Source of the DNA: Solimonas aquatica
GTDB lineage: Bacteria; Pseudomonadota; Gammaproteobacteria; Nevskiales; Nevskiaceae
Length of the DNA stretch: 64,000 nt
Reading direction: 5' to 3'
Assembly: GCF_900111015.1 (NCBI RefSeq)
Contig: NZ_FOFS01000002.1
Span: 62,001 to 126,000, forward strand
Part shown: one piece after another, positions 35,864 through 43,679 of the stretch
Layout: every line of letters begins with the position of its first letter
How positions within the stretch are numbered: the stretch's first letter is position 1
Translations under genes and position numbers: made by a program
The notes under the pieces: model-generated
What the model was told of the DNA's origin: nothing
What the model saw: the letters and a program-made list of their open reading frames with translations, nothing else
Database searches by the model: none

Positions 35864-36793
35864 TCAGGTCACCACCGCCAGGAAGCGCTCGTTGAGCTTG
35901 CGCTCGTGATAGAACACGCCGGCGCCCACCTCGTCCATGGTCCACTTGATCGGCTGGCAGTCCGGATAGGTCTGATAGCCGCCGCAGAAGGTCTCGAAGC
36001 GATTGCCTGAGGGATCGAAGGCGTAGATCGTGGTGCCGCGCGTCACGCCGTGGCGCGTGGGCCCGATGTCGATCGACACGCGGTTCATCGACATCAGATC
36101 GGCGGCGCGCAGCACCTTCTCCCAGCTGTCGAGCAGGAAGGAGACATGGTGCAGCTTGCCGGGCTCCGGATGACGGACGAAGGCGATGTCGTGTGCCTTG
36201 ATGGAGCTCGACAGCCAGATCGCCAGATCGGTGCGGCCGTCTTCCAGCACGATGTGCTCCACCAGATAGAAGCCCAGCACCTCTTCGAACAGCTTCTGCA
36301 CCTTCTCGATGTCAGGACCGTAGAGCAGGCAATGGTCCATGCGCGTCGGCGCGATGCCTTTCTCGGCGGCCGGCGTCCAGGCCTCCGGATTCACGTAGGG
36401 CATGCCATTGCCCACGTCGGTCTTCTGCGCGTAGAGCTCGATGAGATGGCCGCTGGGAATCTGGAAGCGCACGCGCGGTCCGGTCTCCAGCATCTCGCCT
36501 TCGGGAATGCGCTCGGTGGGCACGCCATAAGCGCGCAGATCCGAGTCCAGCTTCTCCAGGGTCTTGGGGCTGTCCACCTTGAACGCGAAGAAATCGATGC
36601 CGGCGCGATCGGCCTGGCGGATCACCAGGCTGTTGTGATCGCGCTCATCCCAGGCCTTGTAGTAGACGCGGCCCTGCTTGTCGCGGCCGGTTTCCTGCAG
36701 GCCCAGCACATTGCCATAAAAATGCATGCTCTCTTTGAGGTCGAGCACGCGCAGCGCCGCATGTCCGGGGCGCAGCACACCATTCATTGCCAT
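35864..36793 (-). CDS. dmpB: Catechol 2,3-dioxygenase, copy 1
   Basis: 309 residues of the XylE/DmpB type, cleaving catechol to 2-hydroxymuconic semialdehyde with Fe(II). Iron ligands are visible: His in RMDHCLLYG, His in LHHVSFLLDSW and Glu in RFETFCGGY. The start at 36793 has an AGGAGG site. It is the last gene of the minus-strand trio dmpO - ferredoxin - dmpB. A divergent paralogue is at 53791. The lower-pathway genes that would use its product are found only in cluster 2. Confidence 0.92.
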   Translation of the reverse strand: MAMNGVLRPGHAALRVLDLKESMHFYGNVLGLQETGRDKQGRVYYKAWDERDHNSLVIRQADRAGIDFFAFKVDSPKTLEKLDSDLRAYGVPTERIPEGEMLETGPRVRFQIPSGHLIELYAQKTDVGNGMPYVNPEAWTPAAEKGIAPTRMDHCLLYGPDIEKVQKLFEEVLGFYLVEHIVLEDGRTDLAIWLSSSIKAHDIAFVRHPEPGKLHHVSFLLDSWEKVLRAADLMSMNRVSIDIGPTRHGVTRGTTIYAFDPSGNRFETFCGGYQTYPDCQPIKWTMDEVGAGVFYHERKLNERFLAVVT

Positions 36794-36811
36794 GACTTCA
36801 AACTCCTCCTG

Positions 36812-37198
36812 TCATCCATTCACGATCTCGCCCGGTGCGGCTTGCATCCTGTCAGTGGCGTCACCGGGCAGTCCCGCCACCTGTGTGGTCCCGCATGGGG
36901 AAAAGCGTTTGCGCAGCAGGCCGATCACGCGCAGCACCATGTCGCTGCGTGGCTGCACCCGGCAGGCCAGCACCACGCCGCTGGCCTGCTCTTCGCTGCT
37001 GATGTGATCCCGGCTCATGCGCCGGCTCGTGTACTGGCCGGAGACGATCTCCACCTTGCACACGCCGCAGCCGCCACCGCGGCAACCTACGGTGATGGGT
37101 CTGCGCGGCCTGAGTTCCAGACAGCCGAGCAGGGTCTGTCCCTCCGCGCAGCGATAAGGCTCGTCAAGGCCCTCGACGCTGATCCGGTAGTGACGCAT
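36812..37198 (-). CDS. dmpQ: Plant-type 2Fe-2S ferredoxin (XylT/DmpQ-like), copy 1
   Basis: 128 residues with Cys39, Cys44, Cys47 and Cys79 (GCRGGGCGVC...ACR). XylT-type ferredoxins reduce and reactivate catechol 2,3-dioxygenase after oxidative inactivation, and the gene sits directly upstream of that dioxygenase here. It has a C-terminal extension of about 15 residues relative to copy 2 (GLPGDATDRMQAAPGEIVNG). Confidence 0.85.
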   Translation of the reverse strand: MRHYRISVEGLDEPYRCAEGQTLLGCLELRPRRPITVGCRGGGCGVCKVEIVSGQYTSRRMSRDHISSEEQASGVVLACRVQPRSDMVLRVIGLLRKRFSPCGTTQVAGLPGDATDRMQAAPGEIVNG

Positions 37199-37211
37199 GA
37201 GCGCAAGCCGC

Positions 37212-37571
37212 TCAGCTGCGGCTGTTCTGAATGCCGGTGAGGCCGGGCGTGCGCAGGCGGATCACATCCTTGTGCTTCAGGCCGTTGCCGGCCACGGTGC
37301 GATCCGGCTCGGGCGTCCAGGGCTGGCCGGACTTGAGCCACTGCACCTTGTTCCAGTCGATGTTCTTGAAATCCGGATGCGCGCCATACAGCTCCGGCAG
37401 GATCTGCGTCTGAATGTCGCGGAACAGCGTGGTGGGCGACAGACACAGCGCAAACGGCGCGCAGAACATCAGATGGTCGTCCCAGCCGACATAGAGCAGC
37501 TGGCTGCCGTGGAAACGATCGACGCTGTCCAGCGGCGCGACTTCATAAGTCTTCAGGGCGCGCACGCTCAT
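37212..37571 (-). CDS. dmpO: Phenol hydroxylase component P4 (DmpO), copy 1
   Basis: 119 residues of the P4 family: YVGWDDHLMFCAPFAL near residue 27 and ELYGAHPDFKNIDWNKVQW near 60 match DmpO. P4 is part of the multicomponent phenol hydroxylase. In canonical operons it lies between N and P, but here it is on the opposite strand from dmpKLMN. Its ATG overlaps the stop of a short upstream ORF as ATGA. Confidence 0.88.
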   Translation of the reverse strand: MSVRALKTYEVAPLDSVDRFHGSQLLYVGWDDHLMFCAPFALCLSPTTLFRDIQTQILPELYGAHPDFKNIDWNKVQWLKSGQPWTPEPDRTVAGNGLKHKDVIRLRTPGLTGIQNSRS

Positions 37572-37639
37572 GACTGCACCGCCGCTTGGCTGGGAATCTG
37601 CTGCCGCGGCGCAACGCGCCCGGTGGGTTCGGTTTTCAT
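37568..37639 (-). CDS. 23-codon leader ORF coupled to dmpO
   Basis: ATG at 37639 follows a GAGGAG site and the ORF ends with a TGA that overlaps the dmpO ATG (ATGA). The predicted peptide begins MKTEPTGRVAPRQQ. The clear ribosome site and overlap suggest it is translated and couples dmpO expression. It could instead be the remnant of a longer gene. Confidence 0.5.
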   Translation of the reverse strand: MKTEPTGRVAPRQQIPSQAAVQS

Positions 37640-37700
37640 TTTTGGCGATCTCCTCGCATCGTTAAACCTGTGGCAAGGCCGCTGCCTTGCGGGGTGAGTG

Positions 37701-37720
37701 CATTGCATCGCCCGTGCCGG
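37701..37720 (-). promoter_or_regulatory. Sigma-54 promoter for the dmpO-dmpQ-dmpB unit
   Basis: Read on the minus strand the sequence is CCGGCACGGGCGATGCAATG: GG and GC dinucleotides are separated by exactly 10 nt, close to the TGGCAC-N5-TTGCA consensus. It lies about 60 bp upstream of the leader ORF. Confidence 0.65.
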
Positions 37721-38122
37721 TTTTGCGCGCCACACCTGCGCCGCGGCGTAACTGTTTAATCCTGCGCGGCTTATGCGTTCATCGCGCCGCCCGCCAGAAC
37801 ACCTGCACGGTTTGCCGGCTGCATAAAAAAAGACAATGCGCCGGCCTGCGCCGCTGTCGCGTGCAGAAAATTATTGAAAGCACACAAGCCGGGCCCCGGC
37901 ATGGCTGCGAGAGCTGTCGGACACAGCCCGCTGCCAGGGACCGCAATGGCGCCTGCATAAATTTGTTGAATCGGCTGCGCTGCTGCGCGCGCCGTTGCGC
38001 AATTTTCGCGAACGCGCCGCGTCTGTGCGCTGCACAAAAGCCCGCCGCTGCGCAGCGCACTCGCGCAATAAGCTCAACGCGCTGAGTCACTTAAGGCGCT
38101 CACGCGGCGCGCCGGGGGCAAT

Positions 38123-38140
38123 CCGGCACGGTGGCTGCAA
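38123..38140 (+). promoter_or_regulatory. Sigma-54 promoter for dmpKLMN-tmoABDE
   Basis: CCGGCACGGTGGCTGCAA has GG (38125-38126) and GC (38137-38138) 10 nt apart, 40 bp before the dmpK start. It mirrors the minus-strand promoter at 37701-37720. The roughly 400 bp between them hold no gene and should contain enhancer sites, but I could not define a clear one. Confidence 0.65.
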
Positions 38141-38179
38141 TAAGCCGCGGCGAATCGTAAACGCGCTGGGAAATCCCGC

Positions 38180-38446
38180 ATGGAAAGTTCGCTCCGCAAG
38201 TCCTCGTTCGATCCCGCCGTCACCTATGTGCGGGTGATGCAGGTCCGTGAAGACGGCTTCGTGGAACTGGAATTCGCCGTCGGGGAGCCCGAGCTGTTCG
38301 TCGAGATGATTCTGCCGCAAGAGGCCTTTGCCGATTTTTGCGTCGCCAACAAGGCGAAGCTGCTGTCGGCCCCTGCGGTGGATGCGCCGCGCAACGATTG
38401 GGAGTGGCGCCTGCGCGATGCCTTGCAGAAGCGCTTGGGCGATTGA
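38180..38446 (+). CDS. dmpK: Phenol hydroxylase component P0 (DmpK)
   Basis: 88 residues: VRVMQVREDGFVELEFAVGEPELFVEMILPQEAF near the N-terminus and DWEWRLRDAL near the end match DmpK/PhK, an accessory protein for assembly of active phenol hydroxylase. This is the only copy in the window. Cluster 2 lacks one. Confidence 0.85.
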   Translation: MESSLRKSSFDPAVTYVRVMQVREDGFVELEFAVGEPELFVEMILPQEAFADFCVANKAKLLSAPAVDAPRNDWEWRLRDALQKRLGD

Positions 38447-38487
38447 GTTCGGTAACTGCGAAAACACTTTGGAGGAAGAGTCAAAAC

Positions 38488-39480
38488 ATGCAAATTGATC
38501 TGCGCACGGTAACCATCAAGCCACTGCGACAAACCTTTGATCATGTCGCGGCGAAAATCGGTGGTGACAAACCGGCAACGCGTTATCAGGAAGGCACCAT
38601 CGGTCTGCAGGCGGAAAACAATTTCCACTACCGTCCGCTGTGGGCGCCGGAATACGAGATCTTCGACAAGCGCCGCACCGACCTGAAGATGAAGGACTGG
38701 TACGCGTTCAAGGATCCGCGCCAGTTCTATTACGGCAGCTACACCATCAACCGCGCCAGGATGCAGGAAGCGGCCGCCGCCGAATTCGAGTTTGCCGAAG
38801 AACGCGATCTGGGCCGCAGCTACCCGGCCGCCGCCAAGCGCCGCGCCATCGATGTGCTGCTGCCGCTGCGCCATGTGGCCTGGGGCAGCAACATGAACAA
38901 CAGCTTCTGCGCCGCCTACGGCTACGGCACCGCCATCACCCAGCCCTGCCTTTATCAGGCCATGGACCAGCTGGGCATCGCGCAGTATCTGACGCGCATC
39001 GGCCTGCTGCTCGATCAGCCGGAGGTGCTGGACACCGCCAAGCAGGCCTGGATGGAATCGGCCGACTGGCAGCCGCTGCGCCACGCCGTGGAAGACATGC
39101 TGGTGACGCAGGACTGGTTCGAGCTGTTCATGGCGCAGAACTTTGTGCTCGATGGTCTGCTGTTCCCGCTCATCTATCAGCGCGTCGCCGATTCGCTGGC
39201 GGCCGAAGCCGGTCTGGTGTTGTCGATGCTGACGCGCTTCCAGGTCGACTGGTACGCGGAAACCAGCAAGTGGGTGGACGCCTCGGTCAAGACCGCAGTC
39301 GCGGAATCGTCGGACAACCAGGCGCTGGTCAGCGACTGGACGCGGCAGTGGCTGGAACGCTCGCGCGCGGCGCTGGCGCCGGTGGCGAAGCTGGGTCTGG
39401 GCGCCGGTTCCGAAGCCGCCTTGAGCGAGGTGCTGACGCAGTTCAAGGCACGCGCCGCGCGTCTCGGCGTCACCATCTGA
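38488..39480 (+). CDS. dmpL: Phenol hydroxylase beta subunit P1 (DmpL), copy 1
   Basis: 330 residues of the diiron monooxygenase beta-subunit family. Landmarks are MKDWYAFKDPRQFYYG near 70 and HVAWGSNMNN near 130. It pairs with DmpN in the hydroxylase. The start follows GGAGGAAG. The longer frame from 38338 overlaps dmpK and is rejected. Confidence 0.9.
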   Translation: MQIDLRTVTIKPLRQTFDHVAAKIGGDKPATRYQEGTIGLQAENNFHYRPLWAPEYEIFDKRRTDLKMKDWYAFKDPRQFYYGSYTINRARMQEAAAAEFEFAEERDLGRSYPAAAKRRAIDVLLPLRHVAWGSNMNNSFCAAYGYGTAITQPCLYQAMDQLGIAQYLTRIGLLLDQPEVLDTAKQAWMESADWQPLRHAVEDMLVTQDWFELFMAQNFVLDGLLFPLIYQRVADSLAAEAGLVLSMLTRFQVDWYAETSKWVDASVKTAVAESSDNQALVSDWTRQWLERSRAALAPVAKLGLGAGSEAALSEVLTQFKARAARLGVTI

Positions 39481-39491
39481 AGGAGCCCGCC

Positions 39492-39761
39492 ATGTCCACC
39501 GTATTCATCGCGTTTCAGAAAACCGAGGACGCGCGCGGCGTCATCGACGCCATCTTGCAGGACAACCCGGCCGCCATCGTCAACGAGCAGCCGGCCATGG
39601 TGCGCATCGAATCGCCGGAGGCGATCACCATCAAGCGAGCCACGGTCGAGGACCTGATCGGTCGCCGCTACGACCTGCAGGAGATGCAGATTCACCTGAT
39701 CACCCTATCCGGTCACGTCGACGAAAGCGACGATGAATTCAAAGTGAGCTGGACACGCTGA
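39492..39761 (+). CDS. dmpM: Phenol hydroxylase effector P2 (DmpM), copy 1
   Basis: 89 residues of the MmoB/DmpM coupling-protein family (MSTVFIAFQKTEDAR, ending DDEFKVSWTR). It carries no cofactor, binds the hydroxylase and promotes O2 activation. The start at 39492 follows AGGAG. A longer frame running through dmpL is a shadow. Confidence 0.9.
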   Translation: MSTVFIAFQKTEDARGVIDAILQDNPAAIVNEQPAMVRIESPEAITIKRATVEDLIGRRYDLQEMQIHLITLSGHVDESDDEFKVSWTR

Positions 39762-39773
39762 GGAGCATTGAAG

Positions 39774-41324
39774 ATGGATGATTTGAAAGCTGCCAAGAAA
39801 CTGGGGCTGAAGGAGCGCTACGCGCTGATGACGCGTGGCCTGGGCTGGGACACCAGCTACCAGCCGATGGACAAGGTCTTCCCCTACGACAAGTTCGAGG
39901 GCATCAAGATCCACGACTGGAGCAAATGGGAAGACCCGTTCCGCATGACCATGGACGCCTACTGGAAGTATCAGGCGGAGAAGGAACGCAAGCTGTACGC
40001 CATCATCGATGCCTTTGCGCAGAACAATGGCCATCTGACGCTCACCGATGCGCGCTACATCAACACCCTGAAGCTGTTCATCACCGGCATCTCGCCGCTG
40101 GAGTACATGGCGCATCGCGGCTTCGCGCACGTCGGGCGCCAGCTGCGCGGCGTGGGACCGCGCGTGGCCTGCCTGATGCAGTCGCTGGACGAAATCCGTC
40201 ACGTCCAGACGCAGGTCCATTCGATGTCCAACTACAACAAGTACTACAACGGCTTCCACGCCTTCACCCACATGATCGAACGGGTCTGGTATCTGTCGGT
40301 GCCGCGCTCGTTCTTCGACGATGCCATCACCGCCGGCCCGTTCGAATTCATGATCGCGATCGGCTTCAGCTTCGAGTACGTGCTGACCAATCTGCTGTTC
40401 GTGCCCTTCATCTCCGGTGCCGCCTACAACGGCGACATGGGCGCGATGACCTTCGGCTTCTCCGCGCAGTCGGATGAGGCGCGGCACATGACCCTGGGCC
40501 TGGAGTGCATCAAGTTCATGCTGGAGCAGGATCCGGACAACCTGCCCATCGTGCAGCGCTGGATCGACAAATGGACCTGGCGCGGCACCCGCGTGCTGAC
40601 CCTGGTGGGCATGATGATGGACTACATGCTGCCCAAGCGCGTGATGAGCTGGAAGGAAGCCTGGGAGATCTACTTCGAGCAGAACGGCGGCGCGCTGTTC
40701 AACGACCTGGCGCGCTACGGCATCAAGGTGCCGGACTGCATCGGCCAGGCCACGGTGGACAAGGAGCACATCTCGCACCAGGCCTGGGCCACGTTCTATC
40801 AGTACGGTGCGGCCGCGGACTTCCACACCTGGATGCCCAAGCCGGACGAGATGGACTGGCTGTCGCAGAAGTATCCCAACACCTTCGACAAGTACTACCG
40901 GCCGCGCTTCGAGTACTGGGCCGAGCAGCACAAGCAGGGCAAGCGTTTCTACAACAACACCCTGCCCATGCTCTGCCAGGTCTGCCAGATCCCGATGCTG
41001 TTCACCGAGCCCTCCGATCCCACGCAGATCTGCTATCGCGAATCGGACTACAAGGGCGAGAAGTACCACACCTGCTCGGATGGCTGTAAGTCGATCTTCG
41101 ACCACGAGCCGGAGAAGTACGTGCAGGCCTGGCTGCCGGTGCATCAGATCTATCAGGGCAACTGCTTCCCGGCGGATGCCGATCCCAGCAAGCCCGGCTT
41201 CGAGCCGCTGCCGGAGGTGCTCAAGTACTACCACCTCAACAACGGCCGCGACAACCTCGATTACGAAGGTTCGGAAGACCAGAAGAACTTTACCGCCTGG
41301 CGCGATCTGGCAACGAAGAACTAG
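39774..41324 (+). CDS. dmpN: Phenol hydroxylase alpha subunit P3 (DmpN), copy 1
   Basis: 516 residues. The carboxylate-bridged diiron site is built from Glu110 (SPLEYMAHRG), Glu140-x2-His143 (DEIRH), a Glu in helix FEYVLTN and Glu-x2-His in DEARHMTLG. The C-terminal YHS-like domain keeps its Cys set (CQVCQIP...CYRESDY...CSDGC). It hydroxylates phenols to catechols. I prefer ATG 39774 (MDDLKAAKK) over a TTG two codons earlier. Numbering is identical to copy 2 through the first His ligand. Confidence 0.93.
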   Translation: MDDLKAAKKLGLKERYALMTRGLGWDTSYQPMDKVFPYDKFEGIKIHDWSKWEDPFRMTMDAYWKYQAEKERKLYAIIDAFAQNNGHLTLTDARYINTLKLFITGISPLEYMAHRGFAHVGRQLRGVGPRVACLMQSLDEIRHVQTQVHSMSNYNKYYNGFHAFTHMIERVWYLSVPRSFFDDAITAGPFEFMIAIGFSFEYVLTNLLFVPFISGAAYNGDMGAMTFGFSAQSDEARHMTLGLECIKFMLEQDPDNLPIVQRWIDKWTWRGTRVLTLVGMMMDYMLPKRVMSWKEAWEIYFEQNGGALFNDLARYGIKVPDCIGQATVDKEHISHQAWATFYQYGAAADFHTWMPKPDEMDWLSQKYPNTFDKYYRPRFEYWAEQHKQGKRFYNNTLPMLCQVCQIPMLFTEPSDPTQICYRESDYKGEKYHTCSDGCKSIFDHEPEKYVQAWLPVHQIYQGNCFPADADPSKPGFEPLPEVLKYYHLNNGRDNLDYEGSEDQKNFTAWRDLATKN

Positions 41325-41338
41325 CACCACGCGACACC

Positions 41339-41367
41339 CGCCTGCGGCGGCACGTCCGCCGCAGGCG
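41339..41367 (+). repeat. Intercistronic hairpin between dmpN and tmoA
   Basis: 12-bp perfect stem CGCCTGCGGCGG / CCGCCGCAGGCG with loop CACGT and no T-run. It probably stabilises or delimits mRNA segments between the two monooxygenase gene sets of the same operon. Confidence 0.7.
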
Positions 41368-41394
41368 CTATATCAATGAAGGAGACAGAACACC

Positions 41395-42897
41395 GTGGCA
41401 ACTCTTGAACGCATGGACTGGTACGACATCGCCCGTACCACGAACTGGACGCCGCAGTATGTGCCGGAGGACGAGCTGTTTCCGGCCGAGCTGTCCGGAC
41501 ACATGGACATTCCCATGGACAAATGGGAGATCTACGACGAGCCTTTCAAGCAGACCTTCCCGGAATACGTGAAGGTGCAGCGCGAGAAGGATGCCGGCGC
41601 CTACTCGGTGAAGGCCGCGCTGGAACGCAGCAAGCTGTACGAGAACGCCGATCCGGGCTGGCTCAGCGTGCTCAAGGCGCATTACGGCGCCATCGCGCGG
41701 GGCGAGTACGCCGCTTCCGGCGCCGAGGCGCGCATGGTGCGCTTCGCCAAGGCCCCGGGCCAGCGCAACATGGCGACGCTGGGCATGCTCGACGAAATCC
41801 GTCACAGCCAGATGCAGCTGTTCTTCCCGCACGAGTACGTGTCCAAGGATCGCCAGTTCGACTGGGCGCACAAGGCGCTCGACACCAATGAGTGGGCGGC
41901 GATTGCCGCGCGCTCGATGTTCGACGACATGATGATGGGCCGCAGCGCGGTGGAAGTCGGCCTGATGCTGACCTTCGCCTTCGAGACCGGCTTCACCAAC
42001 ATGCAGTTCCTGGGCCTGGCCGCCGACGCCGCCGAAGCCGGTGACTGGACCTTCTCCAGCCTGATCTCCAGCATCCAGACCGACGAGTCGCGTCATGCCC
42101 AGATCGGCGGTCCGCTGATCGGCGTGCTGGTGGCCAACGGCAAGAAGGCCGAGGCGCAGCGCATGGTGGACAGTGCGGTGTGGCGCGCCTGGAAGCTGTT
42201 CTCGGTGCTCACCGGCCCGACCATGGACTACTACACGCCGCTGGAGCATCGCAAGCAGTCGTTCAAGGAGTTCATGCAGGAGTGGATCGTCGCGCAGTTC
42301 GAGCGCTCGCTGCTCGACCTGGGCCTGGACAAGCCCTGGTACTGGGACATCTTCATGCGCGAGATCGAGGACCAGCATCACGGCATGCATCTGGGCGTGT
42401 GGTACTGGCGGCAGACCGCGTGGTGGAATCCGGCTGCCGGCGTGTCCACCGCCGAGCGCCAGTGGCTGGAGGAAAAGTATCCGGGCTGGAACAAGACCTG
42501 GGGTGCCTGCTGGGATGTGATCACCGATAACCTGGTCGAGGGTCGCAAGGAGCTGGCCTATCCGGAGACGCTGCCGGTGGTCTGCAATATGTGCCAGCTG
42601 CCGATCAACACCACGCCCGGCGCGGGCTGGCAGGTGCGCGACTATCCGCATGAGCACGACGGCCGTCTGTATCACTTCTGCAGCGAGCCCTGCCGGAAGA
42701 TCTTCCAGGACGAGCCGCAGCGCTATGCCGGACATCAGTCCATTGTCGACCGCTTCCTCTCCGGCGAGATCCAGCCGATGAATCTGGCTGGCGCGCTGCA
42801 GTACATGGGCCTGGCGCCCGGCGAAAGCGGCGACGACGCCCACAACTTCAAGTGGGCCGACACCATCCGCGACGAGCGCCTGAAGAAAGCGAGCTGA
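41395..42897 (+). CDS. tmoA: Toluene monooxygenase alpha subunit (TmoA-like), copy 1
   Basis: 500 residues from GTG 41395. Numbering coincides with toluene 4-monooxygenase: diiron ligands Glu104, Glu134, His137, Glu197, Glu231 and His234 are all present. Pocket positions read Ile100, Gly103, Ala107, Gln141, Met180, Thr201 and Phe205. A C-terminal YHS-like Cys set is intact (CNMCQLP...FCSEPC). It hydroxylates arenes to phenols. It follows dmpN by 70 bp, giving a fused phenol-hydroxylase/toluene-monooxygenase operon. Confidence 0.92.
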   Translation: MATLERMDWYDIARTTNWTPQYVPEDELFPAELSGHMDIPMDKWEIYDEPFKQTFPEYVKVQREKDAGAYSVKAALERSKLYENADPGWLSVLKAHYGAIARGEYAASGAEARMVRFAKAPGQRNMATLGMLDEIRHSQMQLFFPHEYVSKDRQFDWAHKALDTNEWAAIAARSMFDDMMMGRSAVEVGLMLTFAFETGFTNMQFLGLAADAAEAGDWTFSSLISSIQTDESRHAQIGGPLIGVLVANGKKAEAQRMVDSAVWRAWKLFSVLTGPTMDYYTPLEHRKQSFKEFMQEWIVAQFERSLLDLGLDKPWYWDIFMREIEDQHHGMHLGVWYWRQTAWWNPAAGVSTAERQWLEEKYPGWNKTWGACWDVITDNLVEGRKELAYPETLPVVCNMCQLPINTTPGAGWQVRDYPHEHDGRLYHFCSEPCRKIFQDEPQRYAGHQSIVDRFLSGEIQPMNLAGALQYMGLAPGESGDDAHNFKWADTIRDERLKKAS

Positions 42898-42909
42898 GCT
42901 TTATTGCAG

Positions 42910-42958
42910 AGACCGGTGCTGGAGCGCGGCGCGGGCCGCCGCGCTCCCTGCCCGGTCT
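42910..42958 (+). repeat. Hairpin between tmoA and tmoB, copy 1
   Basis: Nested arms: outer AGACCGG (42910-42916) / CCGGTCT (42952-42958) and inner GAGCGCGGC (42922-42930) / GCCGCGCTC (42938-42946). It occupies the same place as a different hairpin in copy 2. Confidence 0.65.
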
Positions 42959-42989
42959 TCATCAAACCGAATCTGGAGGAGTAGGCAGC

Positions 42990-43256
42990 ATGGCCATGTT
43001 TCCCTTGACCGCGAATTTTGAAGGCGACTTCGTCCTGCAACTGGTCGCGGTGGATACCGAGAACACGATGGACGAGGTGGCGCAGGCGGCGGCGCATCAC
43101 AGCGTGGGACGCCGCGTCGCGCGTCGTCCGGGCTGCGCGATGCGTGTGCGCCGGCAGGGCGCCGAGCAGGCGTTTCCCAGGAAGCAGAAGCTCGCGGACT
43201 CCGGCTTGAAGCCGATGGAGTGCGTGGAGATCGTCTGGGAATCCGAAGCCCGCTAG
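42990..43256 (+). CDS. tmoB: Toluene monooxygenase gamma subunit (TmoB-like), copy 1
   Basis: 88 residues of the small ubiquitin-like gamma subunit: MAMFPLTANFEGDFVLQLV at the N-terminus and GLKPMECVEIVWE at the end. The start at 42990 follows GGAGGAG. It belongs to the hydroxylase a2b2g2 complex with TmoA and TmoE. Confidence 0.88.
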   Translation: MAMFPLTANFEGDFVLQLVAVDTENTMDEVAQAAAHHSVGRRVARRPGCAMRVRRQGAEQAFPRKQKLADSGLKPMECVEIVWESEAR

Positions 43257-43334
43257 CACGGCAGGCCTCATCCCGACGGCAATCATTACCGGTCGTGCGC
43301 CGCACGCGGCGCCGGCCCATCAAAGGTGGCAATC

Positions 43335-43643
43335 ATGAGTGGAATGGATAAAGCGCATCTCAACAATATGGTCGGGCCGGTGATGCGCCAGGGCGCCCTG
43401 GCGCGCGCGGTGTATGAGGCGGCCGAGCTGGACAATCCCGGCCGCAAGATCCAGATGGAAGACAAGGTGGCCTACGTTCGCATCCAGACCGAGAACGAGA
43501 TGATCCTGCGGCAGGACACCATCGAAGAAATGCTGGGCAAGCCGTTCAAGCTCAACCAGCTGGAAGTGGACATGGCCTCGTTCGCCGGTCGCATCGAAAC
43601 CCTGGACGATCACGTCCGCTTCTATTTCGCCAAGCGCTTCTGA
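43335..43643 (+). CDS. tmoD: Toluene monooxygenase effector protein (TmoD-like), copy 1
   Basis: 102 residues of the MmoB/TmoD coupling family (NNMVGPVMRQGALARAV near the N-terminus, NQLEVDMASFAGRIET near the end). I chose ATG 43335 by analogy with copy 2. A GTG three codons earlier is possible. About 90% identical to the 62851 copy by eye. No tmoC precedes it here, unlike cluster 2. Confidence 0.88.
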   Translation: MSGMDKAHLNNMVGPVMRQGALARAVYEAAELDNPGRKIQMEDKVAYVRIQTENEMILRQDTIEEMLGKPFKLNQLEVDMASFAGRIETLDDHVRFYFAKRF

Positions 43644-43679
43644 AGCAGCGCCTGAGCACAAGCCCGAGGAGAGAACATC

